A stretch of 64,000 nucleotides of DNA from contig NZ_CP124681.1 in NCBI RefSeq assembly GCF_029961765.1, forward strand, positions 4,960,001-5,024,000, given 5' to 3'. The position numbers and the translations under genes are program-made. The notes beneath the pieces are model-generated. The model saw nothing but the letters and a program-made list of their open reading frames with translations, was not told the DNA's origin and made no database searches. The DNA is from Nocardioides sp. QY071. GTDB taxonomy: Bacteria > Actinomycetota > Actinomycetes > Propionibacteriales > Nocardioidaceae. The stretch's first letter is position 1, and the number at the start of each line of letters is the position of its first letter. This document shows, piece by piece, positions 44,443-51,859 of this stretch.

Positions 44443-45020
44443 GAACCTGCTGACGACTTCGCCACCAGCGCAGACAGGATGCGCTCGGCCACCACGTCCA
44501 CCGGGCCGAGGCCGTCGACCGTCGCCAGCAGCCCACGCTCGGCGTACTGCGCCGCGAGCGGCGCCGTCTCGGCGGCGTAGACCTCCAGCCGGCGGCGGAT
44601 GACCTCGTCAGTGTCGTCGACTCGACCCTGGGCCTCCGCCCGGAGCATGAGCCGGCGCACCAGCTCACCCGGGTCGGCCTCGACGAGCACGACCGCATCG
44701 AGCGCGGTGTCGCCGCGCTCAAGGATCGCGTCGAGCTCGTCGACCTGCTGCAGCGTGCGCGGGTAGCCGTCGAGGAGGAAGCCGTCGGCGCAGTCGGGGT
44801 CCGACAGCCGCCCGGCCACCATCGCGTTGGTGACCTCGTCGGGGACGTACTCGCCCGCATCCATGTACTGCTGGGCGGTACGTCCCAGCGGGGACTGCTG
44901 CGCGACGTTCGCACGGAAGATGTCTCCCGTCGAGATCGCCGGAATGCCGAACCGCTCGGCGATCGCGACGGCCTGGGTGCCCTTGCCGGCACCGGGCGGA
45001 CCCATGAGGAGAAGACGCAT
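44439..45020 (-). CDS. adk: Adenylate kinase
   Basis: 193 residues. The P-loop GPPGAGKGTQ, the NMP-binding region ISTGDIFRANVAQQSPLG and DGYPRTLQQVDEL are all present. The LID is the short form seen in many actinobacteria. It interconverts AMP, ATP and ADP. Housekeeping adk normally lies beside secY, so this gene among alcohol and acetate genes is probably an extra copy. Acetyl-CoA synthetase produces AMP, which needs exactly this enzyme for recycling. A TGCAAC-type regulatory site lies about 80 bp upstream of its start. Confidence 0.9.
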   Translation of the reverse strand: MRLLLMGPPGAGKGTQAVAIAERFGIPAISTGDIFRANVAQQSPLGRTAQQYMDAGEYVPDEVTNAMVAGRLSDPDCADGFLLDGYPRTLQQVDELDAILERGDTALDAVVLVEADPGELVRRLMLRAEAQGRVDDTDEVIRRRLEVYAAETAPLAAQYAERGLLATVDGLGPVDVVAERILSALVAKSSAGS

Positions 45021-45099
45021 GCGCAGGAGGACCTTTCGTCGTCGACGCGGGTCCGCCCCAGCTCACGGACCCGTCGTCGCGCAGGCTAGGCCGCAGCCC

Positions 45100-45116
45100 G
45101 CTGCAGCTACGTTGCA
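45100..45116 (-). promoter_or_regulatory. TGCAAC direct-repeat site between adk and the acetate transporter gene
   Basis: On the minus strand the sequence reads TGCAACGTAGCTGCAGC, two TGCAAC half-sites 11 bp apart with one mismatch in the second. It resembles the sites at 54548, 54625 and 55902. It faces adk in the same orientation and at about the same distance (80 bp) as the copies before the alcohol and aldehyde dehydrogenase genes. The rest of the 231-bp gap shows a GGAGG ribosome site before 45252 and no further gene. Confidence 0.5.
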
Positions 45117-45251
45117 CCGGGCCGGGCCCCACCGTCGGGTGGGTCGAGCCCGTCCGACCGGGCAGTCCCAACTGCGACCTGCTCGCAGGGTGCGGACCCG
45201 ACCGCACCGTCGGCACAGTGACCGGGACCACATCCCCTCTGGAGGTATCCC

Positions 45252-45845
45252 ATGTCCACTGAAACCCCTGTCCCCGACGGCAACCCCGGCCTGATCGGAG
45301 TCCCGACCTTCCTCGTCGGCTCGGTCGCCCTCGGCCTGGTCCTGGTCGGCTTCGTCCCCTCCAGCGCCGGCTCGGCGTCGATCCCGATCATCGCGACCGC
45401 CACCGCGTTCGGCCAGGCCGTGGCGGCCGTGTGGGCGACGCGGCTCAACCAGAACGCCGTCGCCGCCATCTTCGGCATCTTCACCGGCTTCTGGTCGAGC
45501 TACGCGGCGCTCGTCCTCGGCCTGACGCACAACTGGTTCGGGATCCTTCCCGCGGACGCCGTGCGGACCCAGGAGCTGTTCCTCGGCTCCTGGCTCGCCG
45601 TCATCGTCCTCCTCACGCTGGCCACCCTGCGCCTGCCGCGTGCGTTCACGATCCTGTTCGGCCTGATCGACCTCGCCCTGCTGCTGGTCCTGCTCGGCAC
45701 GGCCCAGGCCAGCACCGACCTGACCCGGCTCGGCGGCTACACCGTGTTCGCCTTCGTCAGCGTCGGGGCATACCTGTTCCTCGACGCCATGTCGCAGGCC
45801 ACCGGCGGCCGGGCCCTGCCCCTCGGCGCGCCGATCCGCGCCTGA
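45252..45845 (+). CDS. GPR1/FUN34/YaaH-family acetate transporter
   Basis: 197 residues with six predicted membrane helices. NPGLIGVPTFLVGSVALGL near the start is a form of the family signature NPxPLGLxxFA, and AAIFGIFTGFWSSYAALVLG matches the third helix of YaaH/SatP. The family moves acetate, or succinate, with protons across the cytoplasmic membrane. It is placed directly before the NDMA-dependent methanol/ethanol dehydrogenase gene and fits recovery or release of acetate made during alcohol oxidation. GGAGG lies 6 bp before the ATG. Confidence 0.83.
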   Translation: MSTETPVPDGNPGLIGVPTFLVGSVALGLVLVGFVPSSAGSASIPIIATATAFGQAVAAVWATRLNQNAVAAIFGIFTGFWSSYAALVLGLTHNWFGILPADAVRTQELFLGSWLAVIVLLTLATLRLPRAFTILFGLIDLALLLVLLGTAQASTDLTRLGGYTVFAFVSVGAYLFLDAMSQATGGRALPLGAPIRA

Positions 45846-45949
45846 TCACCGACGGGAAGCGCCGGTTGGATCCGGGGCTGTGGCGGAGTGCCGGACGGCG
45901 CTCCACCGCAGCCCCTTTCCCATGGGCCTGCCGGAAGGACGACCGGCCT

Positions 45950-46012
45950 CTCCGACCGGGCAGGTCGGAGCCGAACCATCCGTTCAGGAGCCGCTCCTCA
46001 CAGCGGATGGTT
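45950..46012 (+). promoter_or_regulatory. Two tandem hairpins ahead of the methanol dehydrogenase gene
   Basis: The first has an 8-bp perfect stem, CTCCGACC/GGTCGGAG, with a 5-base loop (45950-45970). The second has outer arms AACCATCCG (45974-45982) and CGGATGGTT (46004-46012) enclosing a small AGGAG-CCG-CTCCT hairpin. They fill the middle of the 245-bp gap between the transporter and dehydrogenase genes. They could end the upstream transcript or be a structured leader or operator for the dehydrogenase. Confidence 0.55.
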
Positions 46013-46090
46013 TGCGTTTCCCAGCCTCCCCGCCGGGGTGTGACCAGCCTTACGTTCCGGTGGTCAGCACGTCCCACCAGGAGGTTCCTC

Positions 46091-47383
46091 ATGCAGGTTG
46101 ACGAACTGCTCAAGCCGTTCCCGATCAAGGAGTTCCACCCGTTCCCACGGGCCCTCATGGGCCCCGGAGCGCACGAGCTCATCGGTCCCGAGGCCATCAA
46201 GCTCGGCTTCACCAAGCCGCTCGTCATGACGTCGGGCCTTCGCGGCACGAACGTGGTCCAGAAGATCGTGGACTCGCTCAAGTACCACGGCCTCGAGGCC
46301 GTCGTGTACGACAAGGTCGAGTCCAACCCGAAGGACTACAACGTCATGGACGCGGTGGCCCTGTACCAGCAGAACAAGTGCGACTCGTTCATCTCGATCG
46401 GTGGCGGCTCCTCGCACGACGCGTGCAAGGGCGCGCGCATCTCGGTCGCCCACGACGGTCGCAACGTCAACGACTTCGAGGGCTTCAACAAGTCGGAGAA
46501 CCCGAACAACCCGCCCCACATCGCCGTCTCCACCACGGCCGGCACCGGTTCGGAGACCTCGTGGGCCTACGTCATCACCGACACCACGACGGACCCCGAC
46601 AACCCGCACAAGTACGTCGCCTTCGACGACGCATCGGTGGCCACCCTCGCCATCGACGACCCGGTGCTCTACTTCGACTGCCCGGTCGACTACACCGCGC
46701 AGTGCGGCTTCGACGTTCTCGCGCACGCCTCTGAGCCCTACGTGTCGCGGCTCAACTTCGAGCCGTCGCTGGGCAACGCGATCCGGGCCATCAAGCTGAC
46801 CGCGGAGAACCTGCGCGAGGCGGTCTGGAACGGCCAGGACCTCAAGGGTCGCGAGGGGATGATGTACGCCCAGTACATCGCCGCGCAGGCGTTCAACTCC
46901 GGCGGCCTGGGCATCATCCACTCGATCTCGCACGCGGTCTCGGCGTTCTACGACACCCACCACGGGCTCAACAACGCGATCGCGCTCCCCCGCGTGTGGG
47001 CGTTCAACATGCCTGCGCAGTACGGCCGGTTCGCCGACATCGCCGAGGCGATGGGCGTCGACACGCACGGCATGACCAAGCCGCAGGCAGCCGACGCCGC
47101 GCTCGCCGCCGCGATCCGGCTGCTGCGCGACGTGGGCATCCCCGAGAACTTCGTCTCGGTCACCCAGGACACCTACTCCAAGAACCGGCTCGGCCTGGGC
47201 CCGACCAAGTACTACGAGAACGCCAAGGTGATCAAGGGCGACGCCGTCGATGTCGACCGCATCACCAACCACGTGCTCGGCGACGCCTGCACCCCCGGCA
47301 ACGCCAAGGAGTGCACGTTCGAGACCGTGCGCCCCGTCGTGGACCACTGCATGACCGGCGATCTGGACGACCTCCTGTCCTGA
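46091..47383 (+). CDS. mno: NDMA-dependent methanol/ethanol dehydrogenase (iron-type, mycofactocin-dependent)
   Basis: 430 residues of the iron-containing alcohol dehydrogenase family. The nucleotide loop is ISIGGGSSHDACKG, TTAGTGSETSWAYVIT follows, and the metal ligands are the Asp and His of GFDVLAHASEPYVS and the histidines of HSISHAVSAFYDTHHGLNNAI. The start MQVDELLKPFPIKEFHPFPRALMGPGAHELIG is that of actinobacterial methanol:NDMA oxidoreductases, decameric enzymes with bound NAD(P) and Zn/Mg that pass electrons to mycofactocin. ATG 46091 follows AGGAGG. MoxR, VWA and mftM genes follow in the same direction. Confidence 0.93.
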   Translation: MQVDELLKPFPIKEFHPFPRALMGPGAHELIGPEAIKLGFTKPLVMTSGLRGTNVVQKIVDSLKYHGLEAVVYDKVESNPKDYNVMDAVALYQQNKCDSFISIGGGSSHDACKGARISVAHDGRNVNDFEGFNKSENPNNPPHIAVSTTAGTGSETSWAYVITDTTTDPDNPHKYVAFDDASVATLAIDDPVLYFDCPVDYTAQCGFDVLAHASEPYVSRLNFEPSLGNAIRAIKLTAENLREAVWNGQDLKGREGMMYAQYIAAQAFNSGGLGIIHSISHAVSAFYDTHHGLNNAIALPRVWAFNMPAQYGRFADIAEAMGVDTHGMTKPQAADAALAAAIRLLRDVGIPENFVSVTQDTYSKNRLGLGPTKYYENAKVIKGDAVDVDRITNHVLGDACTPGNAKECTFETVRPVVDHCMTGDLDDLLS

Positions 47384-47484
47384 GCCACCGTGACTCGGTC
47401 CGGCTCGGGTGAGCCGGGGCACGCGCCCCCGGGCCGGACCGATCCACACCCCCATCCACCGCCCCGTCGCCCCAGGAGGCACCC

Positions 47485-48681
47485 ATGTCCGCCCGACCCC
47501 TCGACGCCGTGCGCGACCACGCCGGCTTCACCGACGTCGCCGACGTCATCGACCAGTTCGCCGAGCACGGCTACCTCGCCGACGAGCGCCTGGCGACCAC
47601 CGTCTTCCTGCAGGCACACCTGGAGAAGCCGATCCTGCTCGAGGGCCCGGCGGGCGTGGGCAAGACCCAGCTGGCGAAGTCGCTGGCCGAGGTCACCGGA
47701 CGGCGACTGCTGCGCCTGCAGTGCTACGAGGGCCAGGACGAGACGACGGCCCTGTACGAATGGGACTACGGGAAGCAGCTGCTCTACACGCAGCTGATGC
47801 GGGAGAAGGTCGGCGCCCTGGTCGCCGACGCCCCCGACCTGGCCAGCGCCGTGGACACCCTCGCGGGAGAGGAGAGCGTCTTCTTCTCCGAGCGTTTCCT
47901 CGCCGCCCGTCCGCTGCTCGAGGCGATCCGGTCCGAGGACCCGGTGATCCTGCTCGTCGACGAGGTCGACCGCGCCGACGAGGCGCTCGAGGCCGTCCTG
48001 CTCGAGCTGCTCGCCGAGTACCAGGTCTCCGTCCCGGAGCTGGGGACCTTCCGGGCCCGGCACACGCCGTACGTGATCCTCACGTCCAACAACACGCGTG
48101 ATCTCTCGGCCGCGCTCAAGCGGCGCTGCCTCCACCTCTTCCTCGACTACCCCGACGCGGAGCGAGAGCTCGACATCATCAGGTCCAAGAGGACCGGGCT
48201 GTCCGACGAGCTCGCCCGCCAGCTGGTCGGCGTCGTGCGCGGCCTGCGCGAGCTCGACCTGCGCAAGGCACCGAGCATCTCCGAGACGGTCGACTGGGCC
48301 CGCACGCTCGCGGTCCTCGGCGCCGAGGAGCTCACGGCGGAAACGCTGTCGGCGACCGCCAACGTCGTGGTGAAGTACGAGCGCGACCTGCGCCGCGCGC
48401 TCGAGGCACTGCCGCGGATGGTCGACCCGAACGCGGTCGTCCCCGGCCACCTGCACGACCACGGCCACGGTCATGGACATGGCCACGGGCACGGACACGG
48501 ACACGACCACGGGACCACGACCGGTCCCGACGAGCCCGACGGGGCCGAGGTACGCCGTGCGAAGGACCTCCCGGGGCGGCATGACGAGGCGTACTACGGG
48601 ACCGGTTCCATGGGGCCCAGCCGTCCCGTTCCTGCCGGCCAGGGTGCCCGCTCGTTCGGCTCGCGCCGCCGCCCCTTCTGA
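47485..48681 (+). CDS. MoxR-family AAA+ ATPase with histidine-rich tail
   Basis: 398 residues. Walker A is GPAGVGKTQLAK near residue 54, Walker B is PVILLVDEVDRAD, and sensor 1 is LTSNNT. After the ATPase domain, residues 322-343 are an almost pure His-Gly run (HDHGHGHG...HDHG), followed by a basic, Gly/Pro-rich end. Such tracts bind divalent metals. Placed between a metal-dependent dehydrogenase and a VWA gene, it is a good candidate for an ATPase that inserts metal or cofactor into the dehydrogenase. That role is inferred. AGGAGG lies before the ATG. Confidence 0.9.
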   Translation: MSARPLDAVRDHAGFTDVADVIDQFAEHGYLADERLATTVFLQAHLEKPILLEGPAGVGKTQLAKSLAEVTGRRLLRLQCYEGQDETTALYEWDYGKQLLYTQLMREKVGALVADAPDLASAVDTLAGEESVFFSERFLAARPLLEAIRSEDPVILLVDEVDRADEALEAVLLELLAEYQVSVPELGTFRARHTPYVILTSNNTRDLSAALKRRCLHLFLDYPDAERELDIIRSKRTGLSDELARQLVGVVRGLRELDLRKAPSISETVDWARTLAVLGAEELTAETLSATANVVVKYERDLRRALEALPRMVDPNAVVPGHLHDHGHGHGHGHGHGHGHDHGTTTGPDEPDGAEVRRAKDLPGRHDEAYYGTGSMGPSRPVPAGQGARSFGSRRRPF

Positions 48682-48697
48682 AGCCGGGGTCTGTGCC

Positions 48698-50233
48698 ATG
48701 GACGGCGCCCTTCACCGATTCGTGCGTCTGCTGCGACTACACGGCATCCGGATCGGGATCTCCGAGGTAGTGGACGCGTCGCGCGCTGCCGGCGCCCCCG
48801 GAGTCCTCGACGACAGAGAGCTGCTCCGCAGCGCGCTGCGCGTGACGTTGGTCAAGGACCAGCGGGACGAGGCCGCCTTCGACCGGGTCTTCGACCGCTT
48901 CTTCCGGCTGCGCGCCGTGCTCGACTCCCCTGAGGAGCACGGGCACTCCCACGCCCACGACGACCTCTCGGACGACGGCGAGCTCGACGAGTTCGTGCTG
49001 TCCGAGGAGCCCGGTCGCACACCCAGCCAGGGACACAGCCACGGCAAGCCCCAGGACATCCGTGACTTCTTCGACCCCGAGGACCTCGCCCAGCAGTACA
49101 ACCTGCACCAGGAGGCGAACAAGCTCGACATGGCCGCGATGACCGACGAGATCGTGCTGTCCAACGACGGCGCCGGATCCGCCACGAACGCCGCTCGCGT
49201 CCAGCTCGACACCTCACGGCTGCACAACCCGGGCCGGCCGGGGAGGATCGCCGACCGGACGGGCACGCGGCTCGACTCGGAGCTGACGGTCGCCGAGGAG
49301 ATGGCCCTGCTGGCCTGGCTCGACGAGGGCGACGACGAGACCGTGGAGGGCAGCACGGTCGGGACCGATGACCTGGCCGCGCTGCGAACGGCACTCTCCG
49401 GTCTTCTCGACGGTCTCCCGGCGGCACTCCAACGCCACCTCGAGGAGCTGCTGGCCACCGAGGCCGCCATCGAGTCCCGCGAGGCCCGGGCCCGCGAGAT
49501 CGACCGGATCGGCGAGGTCGAGCGGGCCACGCTGGAGGAATCGCTGCGCAGACTGGTTCGCAGCCTCCACGGGGCGCCGAGATCGCGGCGTCGCGAGGCC
49601 GCCCGGGGCAGCATCGACGGCTCACGCACCATGCGCCGCAACCTCCGCAACGACGGCGTGCCGTTCCGCCCGGTGACGGTCGCGAAGGTGACCGACAGGC
49701 CGCGCCTCGTCGTGCTGGCGGACGTCTCCCTCTCCGTCAGGGCCGCAGCCCGCTTCACGCTGCAGCTGGTCCACGGGCTGCAGGGCATCGCCTCGCACGT
49801 ACGCACCTTCGCCTTCGTCTCCGACCTGGTCGAGGTGACCGATCACTTCGCAGAGCACCCGATGGAGGAGGCCCTGTCCCTGACGCTCTCCGGGCTTCCC
49901 GCCGGTGGCGTGCTCGACGTCGACACCGACTCCGACTACGGCTCGGCCTTCCGGCAGTTCCTCGACGAGTTCGGGGGCGGGCTCAACCGGCGGACCACGG
50001 TGGTCGTGCTGGGCGACGGGCGCGGGAACGGCAACGACGCGGCCGTCGGGGTGTTCGAGGAGATCACCCGACGGGCCCGCGAGACGATCTGGATCACACC
50101 TGAGCCGCGGTACTCGTGGACCCTCGGCAGCTGCGACCTCCCGGCGTACGCCGCCCACTGCGACCGCGTCCACGTCGTCCGCGACCTGGCCGGGCTGGAC
50201 CTGGTCACCTCCCACCTGACCGAGATCCGATGA
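48698..50233 (+). CDS. VWA-domain (CoxE-like) partner of the MoxR ATPase
   Basis: 511 residues. An N-terminal helical region resembling CoxE proteins (HRFVRLLRLHGIRIGISEVVDASRAA) is followed by an acidic middle part with HGHSHAHDD near residue 80 and QGHSHGK near 110. A VWA domain at about 335-490 has the MIDAS motif DVSLS. CoxE-like proteins work with MoxR ATPases in maturation of metalloenzymes. The small His motifs echo the tail of the ATPase encoded 16 bp upstream. The stop overlaps mftM by ATGA. Confidence 0.85.
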   Translation: MDGALHRFVRLLRLHGIRIGISEVVDASRAAGAPGVLDDRELLRSALRVTLVKDQRDEAAFDRVFDRFFRLRAVLDSPEEHGHSHAHDDLSDDGELDEFVLSEEPGRTPSQGHSHGKPQDIRDFFDPEDLAQQYNLHQEANKLDMAAMTDEIVLSNDGAGSATNAARVQLDTSRLHNPGRPGRIADRTGTRLDSELTVAEEMALLAWLDEGDDETVEGSTVGTDDLAALRTALSGLLDGLPAALQRHLEELLATEAAIESREARAREIDRIGEVERATLEESLRRLVRSLHGAPRSRRREAARGSIDGSRTMRRNLRNDGVPFRPVTVAKVTDRPRLVVLADVSLSVRAAARFTLQLVHGLQGIASHVRTFAFVSDLVEVTDHFAEHPMEEALSLTLSGLPAGGVLDVDTDSDYGSAFRQFLDEFGGGLNRRTTVVVLGDGRGNGNDAAVGVFEEITRRARETIWITPEPRYSWTLGSCDLPAYAAHCDRVHVVRDLAGLDLVTSHLTEIR

Positions 50234-51138
50234 CCGTCACGGCCGCGGCCCCGATCGACCCGCTGCGAAGCGAACGGCCCGGTGTCTACTCCGACGCGCT
50301 CGTCGAGGTCGTGCGGGGCGCCGCGGCTCCGGACCACGCGACCCGCACGTGCTCGTTCGCCTTCTGGAGCGACCGGGAACGCATCCACCTGGTCCACGAC
50401 CTGCCCGACGACCTCATCGACAACGACCTCGCCGGGCTCGTCGCCGGCGAGCTCTTCGCGCCGGGCTGGCTGGACGGGAGCGAGCTCTTCGAGCGCGTGG
50501 TCACCGGCATCGTGGTCAGCACCTCGCCGGATCCGCTCGCCGCCTGGACCCTGTTCTATCGCAACACCCTCGACCGCCTCGCCGAGTCCGGCGCACGGGG
50601 CAACGAGGACCCGGGCGGTGGCCACGACCTCGTGGAGGGCTCGCTCGCCGGCTATGCCCCGGTCTACCGCCGCGCCCACGAGCTGATCGGCCCCGGCTCG
50701 ATGCTCGAGCTGGGCAGCTGCTTCGGCTTCTTCAGCCTGCTCAGCGCCGGACATCTCGAGGTGACCGCGAGCGACCTCACGCCCAACACCGTCGGCCTGC
50801 TCGCGCGGGTCGCGCCGCGGCTGGGACGTCGGCTCGACACCGTCGTGTGCGACGCCGCCCGCGTGCCACGCCCCGACGCTTCCTTCGACACCGTCGTCGC
50901 CCTCCACCTTCTGGAGCACCTGCCTCCCGAGCACGGCCGAGCCGTCCTCCAGGAGATGCAGCGGGTGGCCCGGCGCCGGGTCGTCGTCGCCGTCCCCTAC
51001 GAGGACGAGCCGACCGCGGCCTACGGCCACGTGCGGACGTTCACCCCGGGCGACCTCGCTGACCTGGGTCGTCGCGGCGGCTGGCAGTGGCACGTCCACG
51101 ACCACCACGGGGGATGGCTGGTCCTCGACCGCCCGTGA
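50230..51138 (+). CDS. mftM: Mycofactocin oligosaccharide methyltransferase MftM
   Basis: 302 residues. A class I SAM-dependent methyltransferase domain occupies the C-terminal half: MLELGSCFGFFSLLSAG (motif I), TASDLTPNTVGLL, VVCDAARVP, and FDTVVALHLLEHLPPEHGRAVLQEMQRVARRRVVV. The N-terminal 150 residues (including HATRTCSFAFWSDRERIHLVHDLPDDLIDNDLAGLVAGELFAPGWLDG) match what I recall of the methyltransferase that caps the second glucose of mycofactocin glycans in mycobacteria. There too it lies close to the iron-type alcohol dehydrogenase rather than inside the core mft operon. It overlaps the VWA gene by 4 bp. Confidence 0.8.
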   Translation: MTVTAAAPIDPLRSERPGVYSDALVEVVRGAAAPDHATRTCSFAFWSDRERIHLVHDLPDDLIDNDLAGLVAGELFAPGWLDGSELFERVVTGIVVSTSPDPLAAWTLFYRNTLDRLAESGARGNEDPGGGHDLVEGSLAGYAPVYRRAHELIGPGSMLELGSCFGFFSLLSAGHLEVTASDLTPNTVGLLARVAPRLGRRLDTVVCDAARVPRPDASFDTVVALHLLEHLPPEHGRAVLQEMQRVARRRVVVAVPYEDEPTAAYGHVRTFTPGDLADLGRRGGWQWHVHDHHGGWLVLDRP

Positions 51139-51175
51139 CGCGCGCCCCCGCGCGCCGTACCGTCCGGGCGAGGGC

Positions 51176-51859
51176 TCAGATCAGGCCGTCCTTGCTCGCG
51201 ACGTACACCGCTTCGGCACGCCGGCTGACCTGCAGCTTGCGCATGATGTTGCTGACGTGGAACTTCGCGGTCGTGTCGGAGATGAACAGCTGCCGCCCGA
51301 TGTCGCGGTTGGACATCCCCCGCGCGAGCAGCCGCAGGACGTCCTGCTCGCGATCGGTCAGACGACGGTTCTCGGCGGCGGTCTCCGCGTTGATGCCGCG
51401 CACCATCGCCGCCGCGCTACGCGAGTCGAAGGCGCTATCGCCGCGGTGCACGGCCCGGATCGCACGGACCAGCTCGGTGGTGTCGACCTCCTTGACGACG
51501 TAGCCGCGCGCCCCCTGGTGGATCGCCTCGAGGACGAGCTGGTCGTCGATCACGGTGGTGAGCACGAGCAGAGCGACGTCGGGATGCGTCTGGTGCAGGC
51601 GGGCACACAGCTCGATGCCCTCGTTGTCACCCGACGGCGAGAGCCGCAGGTCCAGCAGGACCACGTCGGGCCGGGACGCCGCGACGACGGCGAGAGCCTG
51701 GGCGGCGGTCGCCGCCTCGCCGACGACGCGCAGGTCCGCCTCCCGTTCCAGCACGGAGCTCAGGCCCTGGCGGACGATCGCGTGGTCGTCGACCAGCACC
51801 ACCCCGATGGCATCCGAGGACTCGGCGCTCCGGGCAGGTTCGATCGTGGATGCACTCAT
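51176..51859 (-). CDS. NarL/LuxR-type response regulator
   Basis: 227 residues. The receiver domain has the acidic pair in VVLVDDHAIVRQGL, the phosphorylated aspartate in VVLLDLRLSP and the lysine in GYVVKEVD. The C-terminal LuxR helix-turn-helix is LTDREQDVLRLLARGMSNRDIGRQLFISDTTAKFHVSNIMRKLQVSRRAEAVYVA. It overlaps the histidine kinase stop by ATGA and forms a pair with it. In mycobacteria LuxR-type regulators near the corresponding dehydrogenase control diol and alcohol oxidation, so this pair probably senses an alcohol or aldehyde. Confidence 0.92.
   Translation of the reverse strand: MSASTIEPARSAESSDAIGVVLVDDHAIVRQGLSSVLEREADLRVVGEAATAAQALAVVAASRPDVVLLDLRLSPSGDNEGIELCARLHQTHPDVALLVLTTVIDDQLVLEAIHQGARGYVVKEVDTTELVRAIRAVHRGDSAFDSRSAAAMVRGINAETAAENRRLTDREQDVLRLLARGMSNRDIGRQLFISDTTAKFHVSNIMRKLQVSRRAEAVYVASKDGLI

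Noticed and set aside
45217-45232. AGTGACCGGGACCACA as a CRP site before the acetate transporter gene
   Set aside because: Only 8 of 10 positions match and the arms are not symmetrical. It lies 20 bp from the start codon beside the ribosome-binding site; kept as a weak possibility only.
48448-48513. The repetitive GGCCACGG-like DNA of the His-Gly tract as a DNA-level repeat element
   Set aside because: The repetition follows from the His-Gly codons. There is codon variation between units and no copy elsewhere in the window, so it is a protein feature.
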